This document shows, piece after piece, positions 28,417 through 36,970 of a DNA stretch of 64,000 nt (its first letter is position 1; the number at the start of each line of letters is the position of its first letter). Below the pieces are notes generated by a model. The model was not told the origin of the DNA and made no database searches. It saw only the letters and a program-made list of their open reading frames with translations. Location of the stretch: NCBI RefSeq assembly GCF_011769525.1, contig NZ_CP050440.1, positions 7,240,001 through 7,304,000 on the forward strand, in the 5' to 3' direction. Source of the stretch: Tolypothrix sp. PCC 7910 (GTDB taxonomy: Bacteria > Cyanobacteriota > Cyanobacteriia > Cyanobacteriales > Nostocaceae). Made by a program: the position numbers and the translations under genes.

Positions 28417-28790
28417 ACGGTTTTTATCACTGAAAATAGAATATAGCATAAATTTTCTGCTAGTGGATACTAGACTGACAGAAATATAGTCACTTCACAA
28501 GAGATATTAAAAGGGGTATGCCAACGTGGGGTACAAAGTACGCTTGTACAAACCTAATTTCGGGTAAATGCAGCAGGAGACTAACAATAGGAATATTGTT
28601 AATCTAGTTAAACCCCCGTAGGCGTTCTCAGCCAAATCCTAGCCTTTGGGAGACTGCCTAAGGGCTGATAGACTCTTCTTGGAGGAGGTTGGGGAATCTC
28701 CTGTCATAATTTGAAATAAGGCGGAAAGCATTGTTGCAAGTTGAATGGGAGAGAATGTCAATCTACTGGTACTGATCTCGAAACTAGAAA
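28417..28790. other. Structured-looking leader upstream of accC
   Basis: This 374-base gap is less AT-rich than other gaps here. It has several pairable parts: TACAAAGTACGCTTGTA at about 28530-28550, TCAGCC/GGCTGA around 28629-28669 and GGAGG/CCTCC-like pairs at about 28680-28702. It may be a long 5' leader of accC or hold a small RNA. No named riboswitch consensus is visible. Confidence 0.4.
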
Positions 28791-30134
28791 ATGAAGTTTG
28801 ACAAAATATTAATTGCCAATCGGGGAGAAATCGCCCTTCGCATTCTCCGCGCCTGTGAAGAAATGGGAATTGCGACAGTTGCTGTTCACTCCACTGTTGA
28901 TCGTAACGCTTTACATGTCCAACTTGCCGATGAAGCGGTTTGCATTGGCGAACCCGCCAGCAGTAAAAGTTATTTGAATATCCCCAATATTATTGCTGCC
29001 GCCTTAACACGTAATGCCAGCGCCATTCATCCTGGATATGGCTTTTTGGCAGAAAATGCCCGCTTTGCAGAAATTTGTGCCGACCATCATATTGCCTTTA
29101 TTGGCCCAACTCCCGAAGCTATACGCTTGATGGGGGATAAATCTACTGCCAAAGAAACGATGTACAAGGCTGGGGTACCTACAGTACCTGGTAGTGATGG
29201 GTTAGTCGAATCTGAGCAAGAAGGATTAGCACTTGCCAAAGACATTGGCTATCCCGTCATGATAAAAGCCACAGCAGGCGGTGGTGGACGGGGTATGCGT
29301 TTAGTACGTTCTGAAAGCGAATTCGTCAAACTCTTCCTAGCTGCTCAAGGGGAAGCGGGTGCAGCTTTTGGTAATTCTGGCGTTTATATAGAAAAATTTA
29401 TTGAGCGTCCACGCCACATTGAGTTTCAAATTTTGGCGGATAATTACGGCAACGTTATCCACTTAGGCGAAAGGGATTGCTCTATTCAGCGCCGGAATCA
29501 AAAGCTTTTAGAAGAAGCTCCAAGCCCTGCACTTGACTCAGACTTGCGAGAGAAAATGGGTCAGGCTGCTGTAAAAGCTGCCCAGTTTATTAACTACACT
29601 GGGGCAGGTACTATCGAATTTCTTCTGGATAGATCCGGTAAATTCTACTTTATGGAAATGAACACCCGGATTCAGGTGGAACATCCTGTAACCGAGATGA
29701 TTACTGGAGTAGACTTAGTTGTCGAACAGATCCGGATTGCTCAAGGTGAAAGGCTTCGACTGACACAAGACCAAGTAGTTTTAAAAGGTCATGCAATTGA
29801 ATGCCGAATTAACGCCGAAGATCCTGACCACGACTTCCGCCCTTCACCAGGACGTATCAGTGGTTATCTCCCCCCCGGTGGCCCAGGTGTGCGGATTGAT
29901 TCCCATGTTTATACTGATTACCAAATTCCCCCATATTACGATTCCTTAATTGGCAAGTTAATTGTTTGGGGGCCAGACCGTCCCACTGCCATTACTCGTA
30001 TGAAACGAGCATTACGGGAATGTGCTATCACCGGATTGCCTACTACTATTGGGTTTCATCAAAAAATTATGGAAACCCCACAGTTCTTGCAGGGTAATGT
30101 TTACACCAATTTCGTGCAGGAGTTGAACGGGTAA
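28791..30134 (+). CDS. accC: Acetyl-CoA carboxylase biotin carboxylase subunit AccC
   Basis: AccC carboxylates the biotin of AccB with bicarbonate and ATP, starting fatty acid synthesis. The N-terminal fold ([23 protein letters not shown]), the ATP-grasp glycine loop ([14 protein letters not shown]), the catalytic [24 protein letters not shown] and the C-terminal [12 protein letters not shown] are all present. The length of 447 residues is normal. The start ATG 28791 begins [13 protein letters not shown]; no strong ribosome binding site is apparent. accB is not adjacent, as is usual in cyanobacteria. It is followed by STRR heptamers and palindrome copy 3. Confidence 0.97.
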   Translation: MKFDKILIANRGEIALRILRACEEMGIATVAVHSTVDRNALHVQLADEAVCIGEPASSKSYLNIPNIIAAALTRNASAIHPGYGFLAENARFAEICADHHIAFIGPTPEAIRLMGDKSTAKETMYKAGVPTVPGSDGLVESEQEGLALAKDIGYPVMIKATAGGGGRGMRLVRSESEFVKLFLAAQGEAGAAFGNSGVYIEKFIERPRHIEFQILADNYGNVIHLGERDCSIQRRNQKLLEEAPSPALDSDLREKMGQAAVKAAQFINYTGAGTIEFLLDRSGKFYFMEMNTRIQVEHPVTEMITGVDLVVEQIRIAQGERLRLTQDQVVLKGHAIECRINAEDPDHDFRPSPGRISGYLPPGGPGVRIDSHVYTDYQIPPYYDSLIGKLIVWGPDRPTAITRMKRALRECAITGLPTTIGFHQKIMETPQFLQGNVYTNFVQELNG

Positions 30135-30280
30135 GGGGTTGGGCATTGGGGATTGGGGACTGGGGATTGGGGAAGAACTGCAAAATTAATCTATACTCAG
30201 GACTCTTGTACAGACGCGATTAATCGCGTCTCTGCAACTCAGCACTCAGCACTCCCAATGCCCCATGCCCCATTCCCCAT
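30134..30280. repeat. STRR tract with palindrome copy 3
   Basis: GGGATTGGGGACTGG-type heptamers (30134-30175), the palindrome AGACGCGATTAATCGCGTCT at 30212-30231 and CAATGCCCCATGCCCC-type units (30253-30282) fill the gap between accC and yggT. Confidence 0.8.
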
Positions 30281-30283
30281 TTC

Positions 30284-30577
30284 CTAATTTACACGAGACA
30301 ACATGGTCAGTAATCCTTGCTGACCAAGTAGAATTTCTCTTAGCAAACTGAAAATACCAACCCAAATAATGGGTGTAATATCTACTCCACCAATGGGTGG
30401 AACTAGTTTTCGCAACAACGCTAAAAAAGGTTCAGTTGGCCAAGCTATGAGATTAATGGGGAACCGATTTAGATCCACTTGCGGATACCAAGTGAGAATA
30501 ATGCGAAAAATGAACAAAAATATCATCAATCCCAATACAGGATTGAGAATCCAAGTAGTTAGGTTAACACCAGTCAT
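30284..30577 (-). CDS. YggT family membrane protein (Ycf19-like), 97 aa
   Basis: Two hydrophobic helices frame a conserved middle: LTTWILNPVLGLMIFLFIFRIILTWYPQVDLNRFPINLIAWPTEPFL, then LVPPIGGVDITPIIWVGIFSLLREILLG. This is the YggT/Ycf19 pattern. Cyanobacterial and plastid members are linked to thylakoid or cell-division membrane organisation; cytochrome b6 maturation factors of the CCB3 type are relatives. The exact role of this copy cannot be told. It is convergent with accC and divergent from psbX, which supports a photosynthetic membrane setting. Confidence 0.88.
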   Translation of the reverse strand: MTGVNLTTWILNPVLGLMIFLFIFRIILTWYPQVDLNRFPINLIAWPTEPFLALLRKLVPPIGGVDITPIIWVGIFSLLREILLGQQGLLTMLSRVN

Positions 30578-30835
30578 TGGTTTGAAGTACTATCTGTGAA
30601 CGCAAAAACAAACTAGTCGAAATTGCAAAAATTTTAAGCTTTGTAAACCACTCTCTATAATTTTAACCAAATGCTGTTACTTCCTCTTAGACATGGAAAA
30701 GCAAATAACCAGCAGCCCTTAACTTAATTATTTATCAGGGTAGTTGTCCTTTTGTAGCTGATGATTGTGATGCTTCTCAAGGAAGTAATACACTATTAGA
30801 ATTATGATGAAGTGTGTAAAAAAAGGTTGAGAACT

Positions 30836-30955
30836 ATGACACCTGCTTTAGCAAATTTTCTTTGGAGTCTGTTTTGGGGTACTGTGATTGTCGTTATTCC
30901 TGCGACAGTTGGTTTGATTTTCATTAGCCAAAAAGATAAAATCCAACGTTCATAA
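30836..30955 (+). CDS. psbX: Photosystem II protein PsbX
   Basis: The 39-residue protein starts MTPALANFLWSLFWGTVIVV and ends IPATVGLIFISQKDKIQRS, the PsbX sequence. It has one membrane helix (residues about 8-29) and a basic C-terminal tail. PsbX sits at the edge of photosystem II near cytochrome b559 and affects plastoquinone exchange. The ATG at 30836 is preceded by GGTTGAGAACT, a weak ribosome binding site. It lies upstream of ycf66 on the same strand, 252 bases away, an arrangement often kept in cyanobacteria. Confidence 0.96.
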   Translation: MTPALANFLWSLFWGTVIVVIPATVGLIFISQKDKIQRS

Positions 30956-31207
30956 TCTTGGCGGGGGTCAGCTTGACTCTCATAAACCTTTGTCTGTTGG
31001 CTATTTACCTGATTGCACCAAGAGCAGCAATTCCTCTTACAAAGGACAAGGTATACTTAGCTGACAGACAAAAAATTTTTTAGCTTTCGGTGGATAGCTT
31101 CAAAGCTTCTTTACCAGTGGCTTTGAAGCTTAAATATTTTGTGCTTGATTAGAGTAGTGATTTTAATTGTGACTCGCTAACATAGATTTGATATTGGAAA
31201 AATAGCA

Positions 31208-32122
31208 ATGATAAATTTTGGGCTGAACTCAGCCAGTATTCTGGCTCAGGTAAATTTTGGGACAAACTCAGCCAGTATTCTAGGAATTTTCCTGGCTGTG
31301 GCTGGGGCAGCACTGTATTTTCTGCGGACTGTGCGTCCCGAACTGTCACGAGATCAAGATATTTTTTTTGCAGCGGTAGGCTTACTTTGTGGCTTTATTT
31401 TAATCTTCCAAGGTTGGCGATTAGACCCAATTTTGCAATTTGGTCAGCTACTTTTAGTGGGCACAACTGTATTTTTTGCGGTTGAAAGTATTCGCTTACG
31501 TAGTATTGCTACTCAGCAAGCCAAGCGCAATACTCCCATTGTGGATGAAGAGCGAGAGGTGAGCAATAAATATTCCTATGAAAAGCGGCGACGGGGATAT
31601 CAAGCTGAGGTGGATGATGATTTAGATCCATTGCCTTATGAGGAAGAGGAACGCCCTGTGCGTCCCCGAATTCGTGCTAGTAGAGATGATCGCTCTTCTC
31701 GTGATGATTATTATGCAGATCAATCTCCTCGCCGGTCAGAACGTCCCAGCAGTAGTAATGAAAGACAGGACTCAGGGGAAAGAAGCCGCCGCCGCAGTTC
31801 TGGCGGCCGTTCTGGGAGCCGTCCTTCAGATAGATTGGATGACGAAAGTTGGGGTTCTGCTTCTAGAGAAGTTGATGATTGGGAAAGTTCGGGAAGTGAA
31901 GCTAGAAAACCTTCTCGCCGTGGTAATAACACGCCGCAGCGTCCAGAAATTCGTGATGAAGATGTCACCCCAAGACCAAGAAAGCGTCGTCCAGTTAATG
32001 ATTCACCAGCTCGCAGAGAGCGTGAAGATGATGAGGCCATACCAACTGATTATGTAGAATACAAACCAATTGGAAGAACAGATGATGATTCTGATAATTC
32101 GACCAATTTTGATGATATCTAA
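31208..32122 (+). CDS. ycf66: Ycf66 family protein with charged C-terminal tail, 304 aa
   Basis: The N-terminal 100 residues match Ycf66: NFGTNSASILGIFLAVAGAALYFLRTVRPELSRDQDIFFAAVGLLCGFILIFQGWRLDPILQFGQLLL, with three membrane helices. Residues 105-304 are a low-complexity, arginine-, serine- and acid-rich tail (SSRDDRSSRDDYY, RRRSSGGRSGSRPSDR). Ycf66 is conserved in cyanobacteria and some plastids; its function is not known. The first 12 residues (MINFGLNSASILAQ) are a near copy of residues 15-26 (VNFGTNSASILG), because about 33 bases are duplicated in tandem. This extra copy is not usual at the N-terminus. The C-terminal tail has a strong codon and base bias. Confidence 0.85.
   Translation: MINFGLNSASILAQVNFGTNSASILGIFLAVAGAALYFLRTVRPELSRDQDIFFAAVGLLCGFILIFQGWRLDPILQFGQLLLVGTTVFFAVESIRLRSIATQQAKRNTPIVDEEREVSNKYSYEKRRRGYQAEVDDDLDPLPYEEEERPVRPRIRASRDDRSSRDDYYADQSPRRSERPSSSNERQDSGERSRRRSSGGRSGSRPSDRLDDESWGSASREVDDWESSGSEARKPSRRGNNTPQRPEIRDEDVTPRPRKRRPVNDSPARREREDDEAIPTDYVEYKPIGRTDDDSDNSTNFDDI
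31211..31282. repeat. Tandem duplication at the start of ycf66
   Basis: AACTCAGCCAGTATTCT occurs twice within 42 bases (about 31226-31242 and 31265-31281), together with the preceding AATTTTGGG. The first copy makes the extra N-terminal segment of Ycf66. Confidence 0.75.
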
Positions 32123-32151
32123 AATAGTCAGGGCGATGGAAAATAGTTGAG

Positions 32152-32718
32152 GTGAAAAAATTTACACCGGGATTTTGGCTCCAACGACCTATTCATTGGA
32201 GCCTAGTTTTTAGCTTGGCAAGTGTGCTTGTATCTTGTAGTTCTAGTGATATTCCCCTTGGGCCTACGTCCCTCAACAGTCGTTCCACAGAGGAGCAACC
32301 AACTTTGAGTGGAAATGGGCGCTTTTTAGCGTTTGTCTCCAATCGTAACGGTAGTCACCAAATTTTGGTGTATGACTTACAAAACCAAAGTTTTATTCGC
32401 ACTCCAGGCTTAAACCGACCAGAAACTATTGCCGAAAGTCCTAGCTTGAGCTACACAGGGCGCTACATTGTATACCTAACTAGCGACCAAGGCAGACCAG
32501 TAGTAGCACTTTACGATCGCGCTACGCAACAATCACAAATCCTCACACCAGTCTATCGCGGCTGGGTGAGAAAACCCGGGATCAGCCCAGACGGGCGTTA
32601 TGTTGTGTTTGAAACCGCCAGCCGTGGTCAGTGGGACGTTGAAGTCCTAGACCGGGGGCCAAATATTGAATTGGATATTCCCAGTGGTGCAACAGTTGCA
32701 CCGCCTAATTCTCAATAG
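32152..32718 (+). CDS. TolB-like beta-propeller lipoprotein, 188 aa
   Basis: The start is GTG at 32152, 29 bases after ycf66 with GAGG just upstream. A lipoprotein signal is present (LVFSLASVLVSCSSS, lipobox cysteine near residue 29). The mature part has PD40/WD40-like TolB repeats: EEQPTLSGNGRFLAFVSNRNGSHQILVYDL, ESPSLSYTGRYIVYLTSDQGRPVVALYDR and KPGISPDGRYVVFETASRGQWDVEVLDR. Three such blades are far fewer than in a full six-bladed TolB, so it probably needs a partner to close a propeller. The similar gene at 32879 is a likely paralogue and partner. It is anchored in the envelope. Confidence 0.82.
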   Translation: MKKFTPGFWLQRPIHWSLVFSLASVLVSCSSSDIPLGPTSLNSRSTEEQPTLSGNGRFLAFVSNRNGSHQILVYDLQNQSFIRTPGLNRPETIAESPSLSYTGRYIVYLTSDQGRPVVALYDRATQQSQILTPVYRGWVRKPGISPDGRYVVFETASRGQWDVEVLDRGPNIELDIPSGATVAPPNSQ

Positions 32719-32878
32719 GGGTTAGAGGCTGGAGAATTTTTAAAGCATTAAATAGCAAAAAGCGATCGCAGACTTTCCCCTCATAAATCTATTTATAATT
32801 TTTTGACTAGCTTCTTTAAAATCATCAAGGGGATTAAAGAATATTTGTGAGCTAGCCCCAGCCGCGCAATTAAATATT

Positions 32879-33403
32879 ATGAAACGCTCTATTTTTATCT
32901 CAATATTTGCTTGCTCTAGTCTTTTGACTGGTTGTTTTGGCTACCCACGCCTTTTAAGTTATCCGTTTGATCCTGGGGGTCGCAGTCTCAACAGTTTAGC
33001 CTCAGAATTAAATCCTCAAATTGCTGGCAGATATATTGTGTTTACTACTGACAGAAGGGGCAGTCAAGATGTTTACCTATTTGATCGGATAACGGGCAAT
33101 TTGGTTGATTTACCAGGTTTAAATTCCTTAGATACCATTGCTTCTCATCCCAGTGTTTCTGAGGATGGCCGTTATGTAGTTTTTGGGGCCAGTCGTCAAG
33201 GGCGAGCGGCGATTGTCCTTTATGACCGAGACACACGCCAATTGCGGAATTTAACGACAAATCTGCAAGCAGAAGTTCGCAATCCCACAATTAGCGCTGA
33301 TGGTACTAGGATTGCTTTTGAATCCAGTAATAATGGGCAGTGGGATATTTTAGTCTATGACCGTTTTGGACAGCCGCTAAATATACCTCAAGATCCAAGG
33401 TAA
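32879..33403 (+). CDS. TolB-like beta-propeller lipoprotein, second copy, 174 aa
   Basis: It has the same layout as the gene at 32152: a lipoprotein signal (ISIFACSSLLTGCFGY, cysteine near residue 19) and three TolB-type blades. The blades are ELNPQIAGRYIVFTTDRRGSQDVYLFDR, SHPSVSEDGRYVVFGASRQGRAAIVLYDR and RNPTISADGTRIAFESSNNGQWDILVYDR. The two proteins are clearly paralogues; each has three blades, so a heterodimer would give six. They are 160 bases apart on the same strand. The actual partner and role are not known. Confidence 0.82.
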   Translation: MKRSIFISIFACSSLLTGCFGYPRLLSYPFDPGGRSLNSLASELNPQIAGRYIVFTTDRRGSQDVYLFDRITGNLVDLPGLNSLDTIASHPSVSEDGRYVVFGASRQGRAAIVLYDRDTRQLRNLTTNLQAEVRNPTISADGTRIAFESSNNGQWDILVYDRFGQPLNIPQDPR

Positions 33404-33550
33404 GTAACTGTTAGGGGTGTTCTTAGTCATTTGTCATTGGGTGATTGGTAATTGGTAATTGGTAATTGGTAATTGGGTGCGGTGTTTGGTATTGGGTGTT
33501 TGGTGTTTGTTATTTTGCCTTATCTCCCTCATCTTCCTTATCCCCAGTCC
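33403..33550. repeat. GGTAATTGGTAATT-type tandem repeats
   Basis: About five units of GGTAATTGG, followed by GTGTTTGGTATTGGG units and CCCCAGTCCCTAATCCCTAG heptamers, between convergent genes. Confidence 0.8.
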
Positions 33551-34558
33551 CTAATCCCTAGCCCCTACCTCCTCTTGCACAGATTCAATTAGCGATCGCA
33601 CTTGTTGGGTACCTTCGGAAGATTCAAAGGAAAGGGGGAATTTACCTCTAGCAATCATCCGTAAACCGAGGGGTGCTAAACTGAGCAATCCTCGTAAATC
33701 GCGAAAATAATTAGCGACAACTTGTATACCAAATTGACGTTCATCAATCCAGCCGCCTGCTTTTACTAGGTCAATTAAGACTTTGCGGTGGCGAATTGAA
33801 CGACTAGCATCGGCTTGTTTACGAGCGAGTATTTCTTGTTTAATTTTAGTGATTTGCTCTAATGGTGCTACTTCCATTGGGCACACTGAATCACAATACA
33901 AACAACGGGTACAACCCCACACTCCTTTAGTACCTTCGTTGTAATTTTCTAAGCGAGTTTCGGTTGTTTGGTCGCGTGAGTCTGCGACCATGCGGTAAGC
34001 TTTGGCTAGGGCATGGGGCCCAACAAAATCGGGATTAACTTCACGAGCATTGCATTCTGAGTAGCAAGCTCCACACATAATACAATTACCTGTTTGATCG
34101 AGAAGCGATCGCTCTTGTGGCGTTTGCAAAAATTCTCTTTCTGGAACTTGTCTGGCTGCGGTACTCACATAAGGAGTTACTGCTTCTAAGTTATTCCAAA
34201 AACTGCCCATATCCACTACTAAATCCTTAATTACGGGCATATTACCAAGTGGTGCGATCGTCATTTCTGGAATTGCATTTGCTTCTCTTCCTGGGGATGG
34301 AATCTTTTCTAATCTGGCAATTTCACTACCAACATTTTCTTTACAAGCTAAAGCCGATCTGCCATTGATTCGCATAGCGCAACTACCACAAATCGTATTG
34401 CGACAATTTTTACGGAATGCTAATGTTCCATCTTGTTCCCACTTAATGCGATTAAGACAATCTAAGATTGTATTGCCAGGTTCCACCTCCAACAGGTAAG
34501 TTTTTACAATGGGGGAGGAATTTTCTTGCTGTCGAATGACCTTAAATAGAATTTCCAT
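33551..34558 (-). CDS. sdhB: Succinate dehydrogenase/fumarate reductase iron-sulfur subunit SdhB
   Basis: SdhB carries electrons from the flavin subunit to quinone. The plant-type 2Fe-2S cluster ligands are in CRNTICGSCAMRINGRSALAC; the 4Fe-4S and 3Fe-4S ligands are in CIMCGACYSECNA and CTRCLYCDSVCP. The frame is open to 34609, but ATG 34558 (MEILFKVIRQQE) matches the family start; the longer version adds residues with no counterpart. At about 335 residues it is longer than the E. coli form (238), as is usual for cyanobacterial SdhB. sdhA is not in the window. It is convergent with the second TolB-like gene. Confidence 0.93.
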   Translation of the reverse strand: MEILFKVIRQQENSSPIVKTYLLEVEPGNTILDCLNRIKWEQDGTLAFRKNCRNTICGSCAMRINGRSALACKENVGSEIARLEKIPSPGREANAIPEMTIAPLGNMPVIKDLVVDMGSFWNNLEAVTPYVSTAARQVPEREFLQTPQERSLLDQTGNCIMCGACYSECNAREVNPDFVGPHALAKAYRMVADSRDQTTETRLENYNEGTKGVWGCTRCLYCDSVCPMEVAPLEQITKIKQEILARKQADASRSIRHRKVLIDLVKAGGWIDERQFGIQVVANYFRDLRGLLSLAPLGLRMIARGKFPLSFESSEGTQQVRSLIESVQEEVGARD

Positions 34559-36170
34559 TAGTACCAACCAAAATTTTGAAATTATCATACCCGCCTGAAA
34601 ATTCATCACTACAGGCTGGTTACTCCGAAAAATGGGCTATACTCTTTTTGCTCTTTATTCCAGGCTAGCTGTTAATAGACTGATGATTGAAAACTTAATA
34701 ATTCTAGTACACAGATGCGGAATAGAGTACCTCTCAAAAACTAGTCTCAAGCTACATGATGTAAAGTTTTTGGAAGTTGAATTTACTAAAAAGTTTCGAG
34801 GATGAGCCGCTATCTTGGGTAAGCTTCCCAAATTTGAACTATGTTGCTAACTCTGCTTGACCTAGTAGAGTTTTCCAGATAAATTTGAAATTCCGCGTAG
34901 TAGTAGTTTCAGGATTAGCATTAAAATTTTAGCCCTAGACGCACAGCAGGCTACATTTGTGTCCTACTCTTGACCTAACATCAAAAAACGTAATTCCTAC
35001 TTTACATTTAATTGACCTTTTGGGCAGTATATGTGAAAAAGGGTTAGTCAGAGAACGATACCTGGAAATTGGCTCAAGAGTAAAAATAGATAAATTAAAT
35101 CTACCTTAGGGTAGCATTACATCCTGATGTTAACCGCATCAAGTCTTGATGGGGAGGATACCTCAAATGCTTCTAAAATGGCACATTTTGTTTATATAGA
35201 AGTGTTAAAGCGCTAATTAAAATCTAGTACTGGCAATAATGCACTAGACAGATGTAGAAAAATTCATTCTTCCCACAGATAGACCTAGAGAATCCTCTAT
35301 CCGCTTTTTGTCTGTTGGCTATCAATGGGACGAAAATCCTTATGGATTTTTTACTCCTCTCAATCAAGCAAATCTTAAATTTAACTCACTTGTCAAATCT
35401 CTCCGTCTAAATTAGAGGAATTTTGATAAATGCACGGTGGCAATACTCACTACCGCAATCAAACCCGAGAAAAATCATCATCGTTTTTTACTGCCCTAAG
35501 CTAGTACATTTAAATAAAAGTTTACCAGTTAAATTTAATTCAAAATAAAACAACTATTTTGCTATTATTAGTCCATGCTAGTATTTAATATAAAATTACG
35601 AAGTAACAAACCCAGTATTAATAGCCGTACAAGCGCGGCTACTACTGCTTTGTTTATTTTGTAATGTAGAGACAAGAAAATTCACGTCTCTACTAGCAGG
35701 ACTAAAGGGTGTAGGTCTGTATGACCATATTCAAATCCCATGCTGTTCAAAGCTCTAGAGTAGTAGTAGGATAAACCTTCTAACTCAAAAGTAATAAAGA
35801 CCAGCATTGAAAGTGGAGAACCTGCAATTTCTTGGTCTACGACTTATTTGCCGTAGAGCTCACATAATTTGTAAAGGTGGCTTAAAGTTACGCCGCTAAA
35901 GTAGCGCCAAAAGAAAAAATAATTCTATTTTCCTTGGCGAATCATGGTTACAACTGACGTAAAATCACCGAAATTAATACCTGTGATTACCATGAAACCT
36001 CATCTGTTGTGGACAACCATAATAGAGGTGCTATAGCTTCCCTCTATCAGCAGGAATGTACCCTCACCTTAGGGTCAAGAGTTGCTCTGTGCAGATGCTA
36101 AAAAGCTAAATGCTGGCACAAGACGAGATCGTTTATTTAGTTTGGAGAAAGTAAGGAAATTTTGAGCATA
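34559..36170. other. Long non-coding region upstream of the cyAbrB gene
   Basis: About 1.6 kb with no credible gene. It contains a hairpin AAAATCC-TTAT-GGATTTTT at 35333-35352, which looks like a factor-independent terminator on the plus strand. A GTAGAGAC/GTCTCTAC hairpin lies at 35666-35693 and an AGCCG/CGGCT hairpin near 35631-35642. A pairable stretch near 35129-35162 (ATCCTGATG ... CATC ... GGGGAGGAT) is also present. Long leaders with several start sites are known for such regulators, and a small RNA ending at 35352 is possible. Confidence 0.5.
35333..35352 (+). terminator. Terminator-like hairpin in the long leader
   Basis: A 7-base stem (AAAATCC/GGATTTT) with a four-base loop and following T residues. 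There is no coding gene upstream on the plus strand, so it may end a non-coding RNA. Confidence 0.5.
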
Positions 36171-36617
36171 ATGACTGAAACTGCAACCGCGCCATTAACC
36201 GGAAAAGCATTGCTTGCTAAAGTAAAAGAACTTTCCAATTTACCACGTCGAGAAAGAGCAAAGCAGTGCGGCTATTACACTGTCACCAAGAATAATCAGG
36301 TTCGTGTAAATCTCACTGATTTTTATGATGCTTTGCTATCGGCTAGAGGAATTCCATTAAGCCCAGAAGCACCCAAAGATGGACGTGGTCGCGAACCGAC
36401 ATACCGTGTTAGCGTTCATCAAAATGGCCAGATTGTGATTGGTGCTACATACACCAAAGCAATGGGCTTAAAGCCAGGTGATGAATTTGAAATTAGACTG
36501 GGTTACAAGCATATTCACTTGATTCAACTTGGTGAAAGCGACAAAAAATTAACCCAGACAGATTTGGATGTTGATGACTTAGATGATGAAGATTTAGAAG
36601 ACGAAGACGAAGAATAA
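36171..36617 (+). CDS. calA: Cyanobacterial AbrB-like regulator (cyAbrB1/CalA type), 148 aa
   Basis: The protein matches cyAbrB1 (CalA in Anabaena): MTETATAPLTGKALLAKVKELS, RERAKQCGYYTVTKNNQVRVNLTDFYDALLSARGI, and the C-terminal DNA-binding swapped-hairpin domain, EPTYRVSVHQNGQIVIGATYTKAMGLKPGDEFEIRLGYKHIHLIQL. Such regulators act widely in carbon/nitrogen balance and heterocyst control. The tail (residues about 127-148) is a run of Asp and Glu (DLDVDDLDDEDLEDEDEE), which may reduce DNA affinity. ATG 36171 is chosen over TTG 36162 because it matches family starts. A strong hairpin follows the stop. The upstream region is unusually long. Confidence 0.88.
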   Translation: MTETATAPLTGKALLAKVKELSNLPRRERAKQCGYYTVTKNNQVRVNLTDFYDALLSARGIPLSPEAPKDGRGREPTYRVSVHQNGQIVIGATYTKAMGLKPGDEFEIRLGYKHIHLIQLGESDKKLTQTDLDVDDLDDEDLEDEDEE

Positions 36618-36673
36618 GCGGTACTAATGATAGAGGTAGGTTGAAAGTAAATGCTGGATAACTTATCTCTACG

Positions 36674-36700
36674 ACTACAGCCGCGAGTTGGCTGTAGTTT
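36674..36700 (+). terminator. Terminator of the cyAbrB gene
   Basis: A 9-base perfect stem (ACTACAGCC/GGCTGTAGT) with a 7-base loop, followed by TTTAA. Confidence 0.65.
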
Positions 36701-36970
36701 AACCGATAATTTTAGATTTTAAATTTTTGGAAATGGAATTGAAGATTCCTGCTTCCGAATTTTAATCATGGTGCATATAAACGTACTTAATACTCGCCTT
36801 ACGAGTAGTAAAATACGTGGAACCAATCTAAAATCGCTCATAGCTTCACCCAGCCCAATATTGATGGTATGGGCCAATCTAAAATCTAAAAATCAAAATT
36901 GATTGACAATTCTGTCATCGATAAAAATACGATTTGACCTCTTGCATAAGTCACTAACTTTAGTAGAGTC
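36701..36970. other. Intergenic region, no gene seen
   Basis: AT-rich gap with AATCTAAAAT-type short repeats near 36826-36900. No coding frame. Confidence 0.5.

Noticed and set aside
28417-28790. Group I intron or SRP RNA in the accC leader
   Set aside because: Some words resemble parts of these RNAs (for example CAGCCAAATCC), but the rest of the conserved core is missing.
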